From IMG/VR virus record IMGVR_UViG_3300015371_000008, positions 1-64,000 of that record: DNA of 64,000 nucleotides; one strand, written 5' to 3'. The notes below the pieces were generated by a model. It searched no databases, was not told the DNA's origin, and saw nothing but the letters and a program-made list of their open reading frames with translations. Shown piece by piece: positions 28,542 to 36,961 of the stretch. The translations under genes and the position numbers were made by a program. Numbering within the stretch: position 1 is the first letter of the stretch; every line of letters begins with the position of its first letter. The stretch is from a virus.

Positions 28542-29744
28542 TCACGCCCTGGCCTGCACGACGACGCGGTAGACGGCGGAGGAGGCGGAGTTGGCTGAGG
28601 TCAGGGAGATGTTGTTGGTGTCCACCACGATCTCGTCCATGTAGACGCGGGCGCCGCCGGTGTTCTCGTACACGAACACCTGGACGTCCTTGGTCCCCAG
28701 GTTGTGGGTGATATTGAGGGCGCTGCCGCCGGTCAGCGCGCCGACGTCGGCGGCGTAGGCGGTGACGGCGACCAGGTTGGTACGGGCGGCCGACGCGCTG
28801 GTGGCGTTGGTGCCGCCCTTGCTGAGGGGTACCAGGCCCACGGTGATGTCGTTCGAGTTCACCGTCAGGCTGCCGTCGGCGGCCACGACGTCGAACGTCG
28901 AACCGGTCAGGGTCAGACCGGCCCCGGCGACGTAGGTGGTGCCGGAGGTCGTGTAGACGGTCCACGTCTGCGTCCACGAGCCTGGCGAGCCTGACGGGGT
29001 GGCCGTCTGGATGTACTGGCCGCCCGCGTAGGTGCCCTCGGCTACGGCGACGAGGGTGCCGTCCAGGATCTCCCCGGTGGCGTCGGCGTCGGGAGCGCGG
29101 GTGGCGGCGGAGCCGGACCCGTTGAAGACGTAGATGCCGTTCTGGGTGCCGGTCGTCTGCCCGGCGGCCAGGAATCGGTCGCCGCTGGTCAGGGTGACGC
29201 CGTCCACGGTCGTGCCGGGGCCGGACAGGGTGACGTTGGATTGGGTGGCCACCCTGACGGGGTCCTTGACGCCCACGATCCCGGCCCGCGCATCGTCAAC
29301 GTACTGTTTGTTGGCGGCGTCGGTGCCGGTGCTGGGCGCCAACAGGTTGGTGATCTTCTGGGAGTTGAGGGATACCGACGCCGTCGGCGCCGCCATCTGG
29401 TCCAGGCGGGACGTACGAACCTGCGTGTCGAAGTCGCTGATCGTGGACGCGGTCTGAGTGCCGGTGTGGTTGGCGCGGGCCAGCGGGTCGGTGGCCAGTT
29501 TGGACAAGGCGATGGCGGCGCCGGAGGCGACCTTGGCGTTGGTGATCGTGTCGTCGGGGATGTCCCCGCCATCCATGCGGACCCAGGATGTGCCGTTGTA
29601 GTACTTGTCCACCGGCGGCGTCAGAGACGTGTCGGTCCACATCTGGCCGGTGACCGGGCTGCTCGGCGCAGTGCCGGACGCTTCCGGCGTCAGCCCCTTG
29701 ACCGGAATCTTGGACGTGTCGATCGGCGCCAAAAACTTCGGCAT
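28542..29744 (-). CDS. tail fibre / minor tail protein
   Basis: Start MPKFLAPIDTSKIPVKGL after AGGGGGCAGG. 400 residues of Thr/Ser/Gly-rich beta repeats. GQMWTDTSLTPPVDKYYNGT and NAKVASGAAIALSKLATDPL are hallmark phage-tail-fibre segments, with KITNLLAPSTGTDAANKQYVD as a trimerisation-type motif. The C-terminus HNLGTKDVQVFVYENTGG is a common tail-tip domain. Probably a trimeric host-binding fibre. Confidence 0.88.
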   Translation of the reverse strand: MPKFLAPIDTSKIPVKGLTPEASGTAPSSPVTGQMWTDTSLTPPVDKYYNGTSWVRMDGGDIPDDTITNAKVASGAAIALSKLATDPLARANHTGTQTASTISDFDTQVRTSRLDQMAAPTASVSLNSQKITNLLAPSTGTDAANKQYVDDARAGIVGVKDPVRVATQSNVTLSGPGTTVDGVTLTSGDRFLAAGQTTGTQNGIYVFNGSGSAATRAPDADATGEILDGTLVAVAEGTYAGGQYIQTATPSGSPGSWTQTWTVYTTSGTTYVAGAGLTLTGSTFDVVAADGSLTVNSNDITVGLVPLSKGGTNATSASAARTNLVAVTAYAADVGALTGGSALNITHNLGTKDVQVFVYENTGGARVYMDEIVVDTNNISLTSANSASSAVYRVVVQARA

Positions 29745-29752
29745 CCTGCCCC

Positions 29753-30145
29753 CTACGAGGTGAGGTCGAGTTGGCCAGCCATGGGGAAGGCCCACTCGAC
29801 GCGGACTTGTGTGGGGGTGGGATAGGAGACGTCGCCCTCAATGAGGACTCCGCCGGTATCGGTAGCGATCACGTTGGGGGTGATGGGGATCGTGTGGGTG
29901 ACCTGCCACACCGCCAGCGGGGAGGCGAAGACGTAGGTCTGCTGTATCGCTCCGCCGGGAGGTCCTGCCGGACCGGTAGGCCCGGCAGGACCCTGCGGCC
30001 CGGTCGTGCCGGGCGGCCCCTGCACGCCCGGCATGGTGAGTTCCAGGGCGACGTCAGGGCCGCCGTCAACGGTGACGGTCGTCTGAGAGTCGATCTCGAC
30101 CAGAATGGCGCCCGGCGCCTCGACGACCTCCAGCAGGATCGTCAC
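29753..30145 (-). CDS. collagen-like tail protein
   Basis: 130 residues with a GxY collagen-like block (GVQGPPGTTGPQGPAGPTGP, about residues 40-64) between two beta domains. The C-terminal domain (FASPLAVWQVTHTIPITPNV) is typical of actinophage tail proteins. Coupled to the next upstream gene by ATGA. Confidence 0.85.
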   Translation of the reverse strand: MTILLEVVEAPGAILVEIDSQTTVTVDGGPDVALELTMPGVQGPPGTTGPQGPAGPTGPAGPPGGAIQQTYVFASPLAVWQVTHTIPITPNVIATDTGGVLIEGDVSYPTPTQVRVEWAFPMAGQLDLTS

Positions 30146-30507
30146 CGGGTCACCTCGGCGGACACCTCAACCTCGCCCCGCAGCAGCCGCGTGGTATCGC
30201 CACCCGGCGACTCAATCTCCAGGTCATAGACGCCGTAACGCCACGTCCAGGCGGCGGTGACGTCGTCGGCGACGGCCAGCCGGATCTCCCCTTCGGCGGC
30301 GTCCACCGTGATGCCGGATCCGACGGTCAACGACAGCAGCGGAGTCGGCGACGTGATCGACTCACGGACCTGCATGCGTACGGCGTAGCCGGTCAGGTCG
30401 ATCGGCGTGGGCGGGTCGTCGGCCGGGTTTTTGAGGCGCAGCAGCATGGACCAGGACTCACCCTGGCCAATTTCGATCTTCCAATACGCGGCTGGCACGC
30501 GGCCCAC
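30142..30507 (-). CDS. beta-sandwich structural protein
   Basis: 121 residues from a GTG start. VRMQVRESITSPTPLLSLTV, GSGITVDAAEGEIRLAVADD and YDLEIESPGGDTTRLLRGEV have the strand order of LtfC/Gp6-like beta-sandwich proteins found beside actinophage tail genes. Virion role inferred. Confidence 0.72.
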   Translation of the reverse strand: MGRVPAAYWKIEIGQGESWSMLLRLKNPADDPPTPIDLTGYAVRMQVRESITSPTPLLSLTVGSGITVDAAEGEIRLAVADDVTAAWTWRYGVYDLEIESPGGDTTRLLRGEVEVSAEVTR

Positions 30508-30549
30508 CGTGACGGACCGGGACAGTTAAGGTCGCGCCCTACAGGCACG

Positions 30550-30586
30550 AAAAAGCGGGCCCCGACGCCGTGTCGGTGGCCCGCTC
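30550..30586 (-). terminator. rho-independent terminator after ssb
   Basis: Minus strand GCGGGCC/GGCCCGC stem with TTTTT immediately 3', just downstream of ssb. The best intrinsic terminator in the window. Confidence 0.88.
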
Positions 30587-30596
30587 CTGTTGGGGT

Positions 30597-31058
30597 TTAG
30601 AACGGCGGCTCCTCCGGAGCGTTAGCTGGGGTCGCCCACGGGTCGTTCGCCGGTGCGCCACCCTGCCCGTGCTGTCCGTTGCCGCCCTGCCGGGCCGTCT
30701 TGTTGACCTTGGCGGTGGCGTTGCGCAACGACGGGCCGACCTCGTCCACCTCAACCTCATAGGTGGTGATCTTATGGTTCTCCTTGTTGGTGTACTGCCG
30801 CTGCTTCAACCGGCCCTGCACGATGACGCGGGAGCCCCGGATCAGACTCTCGGCGACGTTCTCCGCCATCTGCCGCCACACGTTGCAGCGCAGGAACAGC
30901 GTGTCGCCGTCCTTCCACGTGTTCGTGGCCTTGTCCATGAAGCGGGGGGTGGAGGCGATAGTGAACCCGGCGACCGCCTCCCCCTTGCCGGTGAAGCGGA
31001 GGGTGGGGTCGTCGGTCAGGTTCCCGACGAGCGTGACGACGGTGTCTCCTGCTGCCAT
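30597..31058 (-). CDS. ssb: single-stranded DNA-binding protein
   Basis: The 153-residue protein has a complete OB fold ([20 protein letters not shown] ... [35 protein letters not shown]), a Gly/Gln-rich linker and the acidic tip EEPPF that binds partner proteins. Size and order match bacterial SSB. It coats single-stranded DNA at the phage fork. It has its own terminator. Confidence 0.95.
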   Translation of the reverse strand: MAAGDTVVTLVGNLTDDPTLRFTGKGEAVAGFTIASTPRFMDKATNTWKDGDTLFLRCNVWRQMAENVAESLIRGSRVIVQGRLKQRQYTNKENHKITTYEVEVDEVGPSLRNATAKVNKTARQGGNGQHGQGGAPANDPWATPANAPEEPPF

Positions 31059-31097
31059 GGTGATCTCTTCTCTACTCGTTGTGGATTTGCTGGGGCG

Positions 31098-31481
31098 TCA
31101 GGCGACGCACTTCTCCCAGTCGGACCAGGTGTTGGGGCGGCGGAACCGGCCGGTGCCGAACTCGCCGAACTGCAGAATGATCTGCAACGCGACGCCCGCC
31201 TCGACATGCAGCCTGGTCAGCCCGTCATGTTCGTTGTCGAGGTAGGCGTCCTGGAGGCTCTCGTCCCACTCGTCCTTGAACCCAGGCTCGACGATCCCGG
31301 CGACGCTGTGCAGCACGGAGGAGGTGCCGTAGGGCCGCTTCGGGTCGATGGCGGGGGCGCCGAACTCCGGCCCCCGCCAGGTGATGCAGGCCCGCCGCAG
31401 CAGCGCCAGATGACTGTCGGTGATCTCGAACTCGGTCAGCCGGTCGGCTTCGCGGATCTGCTTGCTGTAGACGTCGTCCAT
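31098..31481 (-). CDS. hypothetical protein, 127 aa
   Basis: MDDVYSKQIREADRLTEFEI, then helices and loops with many Trp/Phe (CITWRGPEFGAPAIDPKRPY). It is soluble and widely seen in outline beside actinophage early genes. No function known. First gene of a set (with 31497 and 31808) upstream of ssb. Confidence 0.75.
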   Translation of the reverse strand: MDDVYSKQIREADRLTEFEITDSHLALLRRACITWRGPEFGAPAIDPKRPYGTSSVLHSVAGIVEPGFKDEWDESLQDAYLDNEHDGLTRLHVEAGVALQIILQFGEFGTGRFRRPNTWSDWEKCVA

Positions 31482-31496
31482 GTGGGGTGTCTCCGT

Positions 31497-31811
31497 TCAG
31501 TTGGTGGGCCACAGGAACACGGCCAGGAGGGCGCCCGGCGGCGCCGGATCGTATGCGTCGGCGTCGTCGCGGCTGAGCCGGTCCGGCTCCGTCATGTAGT
31601 GGTCGCCGCACCAGGGCTGATTCGGCATGTACATGCCGACGTCCACCCCGTCCTTGAGCGGAAGGGGGGAACAGCCGTTGTCCTGGGCAGACGCGTCGCT
31701 GGACAGCACCACGAGGGTGTTCCCGGGGGTGCCCTTCGCCTTCAGTTCGGTCAGGGCGGCCAGCAGCGAGTCGAGGGTATGGGAGTCGGCTATGGCGTCC
31801 GTGATGCTCAT
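31497..31811 (-). CDS. hypothetical protein, 104 aa
   Basis: MSITDAIADSHTLDSLLAAL, NTLVVLSSDASAQDNGC and PDRLSRDDADAYDPAPPGAL. Mixed alpha/beta. ATGA overlap with the upstream gene. Unrecognised. Confidence 0.75.
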   Translation of the reverse strand: MSITDAIADSHTLDSLLAALTELKAKGTPGNTLVVLSSDASAQDNGCSPLPLKDGVDVGMYMPNQPWCGDHYMTEPDRLSRDDADAYDPAPPGALLAVFLWPTN

Positions 31812-32038
31812 CGTGGGGCCTTTCGTGCGAGTGGAATGTGCAGGGTTCCGGAGGTGTGATCGCAGGTGACTGGGAATCCGGCTCCGGCGAGAGCACGCGA
31901 GGCGGTGATGCGGTTGGTGCGGCCGGTGACCCGGACGGCGAGGCCGCCGTTGATGTGGCGGACAGCCGCCACGGTGCCCCAGACGGGCAGGGAGCCAACG
32001 ACCAGATCAACAACACGGTCGAGATCGGTGGCGTGCAT
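31808..32038 (-). CDS. hypothetical protein, 76 aa
   Basis: MHATDLDRVVDLVVGSLPVW then RHINGGLAVRVTGRTNRITA: a compact alpha/beta domain. Ribosome site CAGGAGG, with the GCCGG-TTGAGCGAC-CCGGC hairpin before it. Function unknown. Confidence 0.75.
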   Translation of the reverse strand: MHATDLDRVVDLVVGSLPVWGTVAAVRHINGGLAVRVTGRTNRITASRALAGAGFPVTCDHTSGTLHIPLARKAPR

Positions 32039-32061
32039 GGATACACCTCCTGGTCGAGCCA

Positions 32062-32116
32062 GCCGGGTCGCTCAACCGGCCAGCACGTTACAACACCCGA
32101 TTGTACAGTCATTTGG
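32062..32116 (-). promoter_or_regulatory. CTAAATG-like promoter plus GAGCGAC hairpin
   Basis: -10 TACAAT (32100-32105) behind CCAAATGACTG, here with A for T in the element. Hairpin GCCGG-TTGAGCGAC-CCGGC at 32062-32080. Confidence 0.7.
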
Positions 32117-32118
32117 CG

Positions 32119-32937
32119 TCAAGTGATAGGGGAAGTCCAAGCCGCCTCCCAGGTGATCGGCCCAACCACGCCGTCGGCCACCAGCCCCTTCTCCGCCTGG
32201 AAGGCGCGGGCAACGTCGGCGTCGGCGCGGGCCCACGCCGAGTCCACGACGATGGACCAGCCGCGCTGCCGCATCTGCCGCTGCCACGTAGCGACGTCGC
32301 TGCCGCGCATAGGCGGGTTCTTCACCGTGAAGTAGCGGCCCGGCCACACCGGCACCTGGACGGCGGTCACCGGCGGCTCCGTCGTGATGGCATTAAGCGC
32401 CTCATGGACCATGGCCAGGAACCAATCCCACGGGAAGCCCGGCCCCGGGTCGGTGTGGTCGGAGCGTTTGTAGACGGCCGACACGTCGGCGTGGCAGGTG
32501 ATGCCGCGATTGCCTGCCGCCAGCTCCGCCCGGGTCAGCCGCCGGACGGGCAGGCCGTACTTTGCGCACCAGGCGGCGGTCACCTTGGCCGCCTGACCCA
32601 AGGCCGCCTTGGAGTAGTCATCCAGCCATTCGTCGCGGGACTGCCGCATGTATCCGGCGATCTCCAGTTGGAGGCCGTCAGTGTTGGCGCCGGGCGCGGC
32701 GTACGCGGTGTCCTCGTCGGGGACGCAGCGCACCGCAGAATCGTTGTCTACGCAGATGTGGGCGGAGGCGACGACGCCGGAGTCCCGGAAGTAGCGGGCC
32801 ACGTTCTCGGCCGTCAGCGGCCCCTCAGGGGCTTCCGCATCGTGGATGACGACGAGCCGGACGGTGGCGAGGCGGCCCTTTCTGTACTGGCTGGACAGGA
32901 TGGTCTGCATATCGGCACGGTCGCGCCCGACAGGCAT
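32119..32937 (-). CDS. endolysin: amidase plus peptidoglycan-binding domain
   Basis: An N-acetylmuramoyl-L-alanine amidase (amidase_2) domain covers about residues 25-175. VVIHDAEAP gives the first zinc His, SAHICVDND...CVPDEDTAYAAPGANTDGLQLEIAG the core, and CHADVSAVYKRSDHTDPGPGFPW the second His and active site. A PG_binding_1 repeat follows (GSDVATWQRQMRQRGW...GPITWEAAW). It cuts host peptidoglycan for lysis. The start at 32937 is the better of two Met codons, but no clear ribosome site is visible. Confidence 0.92.
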   Translation of the reverse strand: MPVGRDRADMQTILSSQYRKGRLATVRLVVIHDAEAPEGPLTAENVARYFRDSGVVASAHICVDNDSAVRCVPDEDTAYAAPGANTDGLQLEIAGYMRQSRDEWLDDYSKAALGQAAKVTAAWCAKYGLPVRRLTRAELAAGNRGITCHADVSAVYKRSDHTDPGPGFPWDWFLAMVHEALNAITTEPPVTAVQVPVWPGRYFTVKNPPMRGSDVATWQRQMRQRGWSIVVDSAWARADADVARAFQAEKGLVADGVVGPITWEAAWTSPIT

Positions 32938-32960
32938 TAACGTCGCGGGCTGCGACACGC

Positions 32961-33002
32961 AGACGCCCCGCCGAAGCCTTGCGGCAAAGACTCCGGCGGG
33001 GC
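32961..33002 (-). terminator. hairpin downstream of the 33015-33470 gene
   Basis: CGCCCCGCCG/CGGCGGGGCG stem with an inner loop, directly 3' of the gene and before the endolysin start. No T-run. Confidence 0.55.
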
Positions 33003-33014
33003 GGGAACGGGGGA

Positions 33015-33470
33015 TCAGGGGGTGTGCTTCCAGGCGGTCCGCTGCGCCGGGTCGGCGTAGACGAGGCCGAATAGGAGGGTGGCCGGGCTGCACCGGTCAG
33101 GGTCGGGCACGAGGCGTACGGAGGAGCCGCAGATCTGCGGCTTGTGCTTCAGCACCATGACGCCGTCCCAGATGTCGGCCGGATGTTCGGAGCGGAAGCC
33201 GAGCAGGCCGTCTCCCGCCTCCAGCCTGGCGACGGGGACGGGGGTGACCGGGTATACGCCGGTGGCACAGAACAGCATCCAGTCGCCGGGGCGGAACGTG
33301 ACGACTCCGCTGTTGCGGGTGGCGACGCGGTAGCCGCGCTGTTGGGTGACGGAGAAGTCGGCGCCGAGGGCGGAAAGTGTTCCCGCGATGGCGCCGTGTG
33401 TTTCGAATGCGGATTCGTCGGCTTGCTGTTCCAGGGCGGGGATGTGGAACACGGTTCTGATCGGTGGCAA
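33015..33470 (-). CDS. hypothetical protein, 151 aa
   Basis: TTG start six nt after AAAGGAG (MPPIRTVFHIPALEQQADES). A beta-rich middle (GYRVATRNSGVVTFRPGDWM) suggests a small barrel. Leader hairpin GCGGC-TAGAGCGAC-GCCGC. Unrecognised. Confidence 0.75.
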   Translation of the reverse strand: MPPIRTVFHIPALEQQADESAFETHGAIAGTLSALGADFSVTQQRGYRVATRNSGVVTFRPGDWMLFCATGVYPVTPVPVARLEAGDGLLGFRSEHPADIWDGVMVLKHKPQICGSSVRLVPDPDRCSPATLLFGLVYADPAQRTAWKHTP

Positions 33471-33485
33471 GGTGGTCTCCTTTTG

Positions 33486-33504
33486 GCGGCGTCGCTCTAG
33501 CCGC
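33486..33504 (-). promoter_or_regulatory. 5' UTR hairpin, GAGCGAC loop
   Basis: Stem GCGGC/GCCGC with loop TAGAGCGAC. Here it overlaps the end of the upstream 33497-33772 gene. Confidence 0.72.
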
Positions 33505-33772
33505 TTTCGTCGATTCTGGTGGGCAGTTCGGATTGTATGGAGCGGTAGTGCGGGCTCGGTTGCTCGCGTGGTGGCGGCGGTTTGGTCACTTCTTCCAGGT
33601 AGGCGTTGACTCGGGCGTAGATGTAGTCGAGCAGGGCTTTGGCTTCGACTGTGTTGACGCCTTCTCCTAGGTGGAGCCTGACCTGGTTCGTCCAGTCGAA
33701 GCTGATCACTAGGCGGAAGCGGTCGAGTTGAAGAGTCGGAGGTCGCCTACCTTGGGGTTGTTGTGGAGCCAT
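33497..33772 (-). CDS. hypothetical protein, 91 aa
   Basis: MAPQQPQGRRPPTLQLDRFR then strands and a helix (EAKALLDYIYARVNAYLEEV), ending PTRIDESG. Overlaps the upstream gene by 26 nt in another frame. No family recognised. Confidence 0.7.
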   Translation of the reverse strand: MAPQQPQGRRPPTLQLDRFRLVISFDWTNQVRLHLGEGVNTVEAKALLDYIYARVNAYLEEVTKPPPPREQPSPHYRSIQSELPTRIDESG

Positions 33773-33998
33773 CGTCTGGTTTGTCCTGTCCTGTCAGGCA
33801 GGCGATTAGCGTCTGCGGCTCCACCATGTCACGGTTAAGTTTCGCCAGGTAGGCGATCGACAGGGCCCGCTGATTGGCATCGGCGATCATGACCAGTCGG
33901 CGCATGACCTCTCTGCTGTCAGCTTCCGCCTTGGACTTAGCGGCTATAGCCCTCCGAAGCATGGTCAGGAGGGCCAAGTCGTCTACGTCGCCACCCAT
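33747..33998 (-). CDS. helical protein, 83 aa
   Basis: Start MGGDVDDLALLTMLRRAIAA after GGGAGGAATC. Continuous helices (KSKAEADSREVMRRLVMIAD). Possibly a dimerising coiled coil. Unrecognised. Confidence 0.72.
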   Translation of the reverse strand: MGGDVDDLALLTMLRRAIAAKSKAEADSREVMRRLVMIADANQRALSIAYLAKLNRDMVEPQTLIACLTGQDKPDDGSTTTPR

Positions 33999-34113
33999 GA
34001 TTCCTCCCGCTTCTCCCGCGCACGCTTTCGGTACGGATGTGGGGTCGCCCGTCCCACTTCTACTCATCCCCACCATGGCACGCATTTAGCGGCAGGTCTC
34101 GGACTGTTCGCAT

Positions 34114-34983
34114 TTAGTTATCAGACGGTGCGAGGTCGTCAAGGATTCTGCGCGCCACCTGGTAGGCGAAGTAGCCGGGGCACTCCTCCGGCGTGACGTA
34201 CAGGTCGCCGCAGGCGGTGCACTCCCACACTCCGGAGTTGTCGGGTCGGTAGGGCGCCTCGTGCACGTCGTGGCCCTGCTTGGCCAGCCTGCCGAGCAGG
34301 CAGCCCAGCGACCACGACTTGTCGGCCAGGTCGGGGATGCGCACCTTGCCGCTTGACAGGAGCGAGCCCGCCCGGCCGAGAGCTTCATGAGTCTCGGCCG
34401 CCTCCGCTTCTGCCACGTCCAGCCGGTTGCGCAGCATCTCCCGCAGCGGGGCGATTACAGCGCACAGTTCGTCGGCGGCGGCCCGCCAATCGTCGCGGGC
34501 GTCCAGCGGCACCGCGTTGATGGTCCAGTGGTTGACCAGGTAGCGGCGCTGCTCCGCCGTCTTGCACATCGCCATCTCCTCCCACGGGTTGGTGCGGAGC
34601 GGCCCCGCCGTGGTGGACAGTTCCACCGCCCGGTCCCGGATGTCGGTCAACCGGGCCTTCTCGGCGTCGTAGGCGGCCTGCGCCTCCGCCCGCTCCTCCT
34701 CGTCCATCCAGTCGGCGGGCGGCAGCATCCCGATCGGCTTGATCGCCTTCTCCGGGTCTTCGCGCCGCCGGTGGTAGATCTCCTTGCCCCAGAGGGCGTC
34801 CACCAGGGCTCCGTCGATCCATTCGTAGTCACTGCCGGTTACCAGCAAATGCTCCAGGGCGGCCGTCCGGTTGGAGTATCCGGCGGGCCAGAAGCGGATC
34901 AGCCGTTCCACGGTGCAGTCCACCGAGTCGCACGGGTAGTCCGGCAGCCGGGTTTCCCGGCCACACCGTTCACACGTCGTCAT
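34114..34983 (-). CDS. zinc-finger / helical protein, 289 aa
   Basis: N-terminal CERCGRETRLPDYPCDSVDC and C-terminal CTACGDLYVTPEEC are two zinc-finger-like clusters bracketing a long helical body with EEERAEAQAAYDAEKARLTD. A degenerate CTAAATG element lies downstream. Probably a nucleic-acid-associated protein. No named family. Confidence 0.78.
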   Translation of the reverse strand: MTTCERCGRETRLPDYPCDSVDCTVERLIRFWPAGYSNRTAALEHLLVTGSDYEWIDGALVDALWGKEIYHRRREDPEKAIKPIGMLPPADWMDEEERAEAQAAYDAEKARLTDIRDRAVELSTTAGPLRTNPWEEMAMCKTAEQRRYLVNHWTINAVPLDARDDWRAAADELCAVIAPLREMLRNRLDVAEAEAAETHEALGRAGSLLSSGKVRIPDLADKSWSLGCLLGRLAKQGHDVHEAPYRPDNSGVWECTACGDLYVTPEECPGYFAYQVARRILDDLAPSDN

Positions 34984-35254
34984 CGTCGTACTCCTGCCAG
35001 GACTTCTTGGGGGTGCCCGTCAGACGGCGCACGATGGCGGCGCCGGGGCCGGATGCGGTGGCCAGGTTGTCCTGGTGGCGGTGCCGCCACCACCAGCGGG
35101 CCGTGTGGATGACGTACGCGGGCCACAAGATCCACCACAGCCACAGGGTGGCCAGATGCTCGAACGCCTCGTCAGTGCCGTCCAGCCGCAGAATGACGGC
35201 GCCGAGGCCGGTCAGGGCGATGCCCGCGCCGACGCCGCACAGGAAGCCGGTCAT
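34970..35254 (-). CDS. small membrane protein, 94 aa
   Basis: Two hydrophobic segments (FLCGVGAGIALTGLGAVIL and LATLWLWWILWPAYVIHTA) then a basic Trp/Arg cluster (RWWWRHRHQD) and an acidic C-terminus EYDDDDV. ATGA overlaps both neighbours. Topology is holin-like but unproven. Confidence 0.78.
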   Translation of the reverse strand: MTGFLCGVGAGIALTGLGAVILRLDGTDEAFEHLATLWLWWILWPAYVIHTARWWWRHRHQDNLATASGPGAAIVRRLTGTPKKSWQEYDDDDV

Positions 35255-35826
35255 CGTCCGTCCTCCTTGGTCATGCCGAGTGCGATGAACATGAAGGCGG
35301 TGACGAATCGGTCCTTTGCTCTCAACCTGGGCGACCTGGGCGAGCTGGGCACCTGACCCTTCTGGACCATTGCATGCGCGTCCAGCGCCCACTGCGGGAA
35401 GACGACGGGGCCCAGGCCGTGTTCGGCCCGAATCTCGTTGATCAGGTAGGTCGCCTGGACGTCCGTCCAGTCTCCTTCGAGTGCGAGCAGGAGACGCTTG
35501 CGGACAGCCATGCGGGCCTTCATGTCGGGCCGGGCCGCAGCCACCTGCGGATCGGGGATCGCATCGGCGTCGGGCATGGGCACGTCGTAGCGGAAGATGA
35601 GCCCGTTCATGAGGACGGCCAGGTGGTGCCCGAACGGGCCCGGTTCGAACGCGAACATCTTGGCGTAGTGCCATTCGTCGATAACGTCCTCGACGGCATG
35701 GCGCCCGGTCGCGATCTCGCCTCTGGCCGTGAAGCACATGCCATGGATGGTGCTGTCTCCGGCGACGGTGGCGGCGTTGCGCAGCGCGTCGGCGGCCTGC
35801 TCCCGTGTGATGCGGATGCTGATCAT
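35251..35826 (-). CDS. hypothetical protein, paralog of the next gene
   Basis: Start MISIRITREQAADALRNAAT four nt after GAGGAG. N-terminus and the segment IFRYDVPMPD closely resemble the 35856-36257 product (SIRITREQAAAALRAAAKDG, FHFDVPMPD), so the two arose by duplication. The C-terminal half here (LEGDWTDVQATYLINEIRAEHGLGP) resembles the 36254-36592 protein (VNEIRAGHGLEP), suggesting exchange of modules. Function unknown. Confidence 0.78.
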   Translation of the reverse strand: MISIRITREQAADALRNAATVAGDSTIHGMCFTARGEIATGRHAVEDVIDEWHYAKMFAFEPGPFGHHLAVLMNGLIFRYDVPMPDADAIPDPQVAAARPDMKARMAVRKRLLLALEGDWTDVQATYLINEIRAEHGLGPVVFPQWALDAHAMVQKGQVPSSPRSPRLRAKDRFVTAFMFIALGMTKEDGR

Positions 35827-35855
35827 TTCACTCCTCAATGGGACTGGCGGTTCGG

Positions 35856-36257
35856 TCACGGCCCCTCCAGTTCTTCGCGCTGGTTGACGTAGTGCACGAG
35901 GGCCTGGTAGGCGTCCTCGGCACGGGAGGAGACGCCGCCGTTTTCGTTCTCCAGCAGTTCGAAGATGAGGTCGGCGTACTCGGCCAGGAACGCCTCAGCG
36001 GGCGTCTGGTCGGGCATGGGCACGTCGAAGTGGAAGACGGTGAGTCCGAGCAGCATGGACAGGTCGTAGCCGAACGGTCCCGGCTGGTAAGCGAGGAGGG
36101 TGGCGTGTTCGAGCTGGACCATCAGCACGTGGATGGCCGTCTCCTCCGAGACGAGCGCGCCGCTGGAACTGTGCCACAACACTTTGACCGTGCCGTCCTT
36201 GGCGGCGGCGCGCAGTGCGGCGGCGGCCTGCTCGCGGGTGATGCGGATGCTGGTCAT
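35856..36257 (-). CDS. hypothetical protein, paralog of 35251 gene
   Basis: Start MTSIRITREQAAAALRAAAK six nt after GGAG (133 aa). Shares GPFG-DLSMLLGLTVFHFDVPMPD with its neighbour. Single-domain version of the pair. Overlaps the upstream stop by 4 nt. Confidence 0.78.
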   Translation of the reverse strand: MTSIRITREQAAAALRAAAKDGTVKVLWHSSSGALVSEETAIHVLMVQLEHATLLAYQPGPFGYDLSMLLGLTVFHFDVPMPDQTPAEAFLAEYADLIFELLENENGGVSSRAEDAYQALVHYVNQREELEGP

Positions 36258-36592
36258 GTATTTCTCCATTCCGGCATTCCCAGGGCCAGGAAGGCGCTGC
36301 GCAGGGCGTATTTGGCGGCGTAGTCGGAGTGGCCGCTTGCCGACGCTTCGATTTCGCGGATGAGGTCGATGCCGACCGGTTCCAGGCCGTGTCCGGCACG
36401 GATCTCGTTGACCAAGGCGTGCATCTGTTCCGCTTCCCAGGCGACCCAGGCGAGTTCCTGTCCGCCGTCGGGGGCGGCCACCAGGTCTTCCCGCTCGTGC
36501 CGCTGTTGGGTGATGCGGAGGAGTAGCTGCCAGAAGCGGTCGCGTGTCTGCATGCGTTCACGGATGGGGACGGTAGGCCCCGGGTTCGTCAT
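36254..36592 (-). CDS. hypothetical protein, 112 aa
   Basis: Start MTNPGPTVPIRERMQTRDRF after AGGAGGTCCAGC. Mostly helical. Shares the EIRAGHGLEP segment and C-terminal ALRSAFLALGM with the end of the 35251 protein. Unknown function. Confidence 0.78.
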   Translation of the reverse strand: MTNPGPTVPIRERMQTRDRFWQLLLRITQQRHEREDLVAAPDGGQELAWVAWEAEQMHALVNEIRAGHGLEPVGIDLIREIEASASGHSDYAAKYALRSAFLALGMPEWRNT

Positions 36593-36617
36593 GCTGGACC
36601 TCCTGTAAGTCGGGCGG

Positions 36618-36651
36618 CCACCCTCGGGGGATCCGGGGTGGCCGCTGAATT
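36618..36651 (-). terminator. hairpin terminator-like, no T-run
   Basis: GCGGCCACCC/GGGTGGCCGC, 10 bp, directly 3' of the 36664-36834 gene. Confidence 0.6.
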
Positions 36652-36663
36652 CGACGGGTCGAT

Positions 36664-36834
36664 CTACTTGTAGAAGCTGTCCGGGTCGTTGTAGATCTTC
36701 TTGAAGTCGGCGCTCGCCTTGTCGTGCTCCGGGCTGCCGAGCGGGGTTGATGTCAGCCGGTCCACGACCTTCTTGGTCTTGGATACGAGCGACTTCTTCA
36801 GTTCGCCGGGCTTCGGCTGGTCGGACTTCGCCAT
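36664..36834 (-). CDS. small basic helical protein, 56 aa
   Basis: Start MAKSDQPKPGELKKSLVSKT after AAGGAGATCAAC. Lys-rich and helical, ends KKIYNDPDSFYK. A second, better ribosome site (AGGAGG) 60 nt upstream drives a different overlapping frame (MLLAPPGRATSRATSSAQGD), perhaps a leader peptide. Confidence 0.75.
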   Translation of the reverse strand: MAKSDQPKPGELKKSLVSKTKKVVDRLTSTPLGSPEHDKASADFKKIYNDPDSFYK

Positions 36835-36910
36835 GTTGATCTCCTTGTGCTGATGATGTTGCACGTGATGTTGCACGCCCCGGAGGGGCCAACAACATCG
36901 CTTCCTCCTG

Positions 36911-36952
36911 GTTGGGTCGCTCCCCAACACCACTCAATGTACAGGCGTTTAG
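36911..36952 (-). promoter_or_regulatory. CTAAATG-type promoter plus GAGCGAC hairpin
   Basis: -10 TACATT (36936-36941) behind GCTAAACGCCTG. Hairpin GTTGG-GGAGCGAC-CCAAC (36911-36928). Confidence 0.75.
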
Positions 36953-36961
36953 CGTCTGCGG

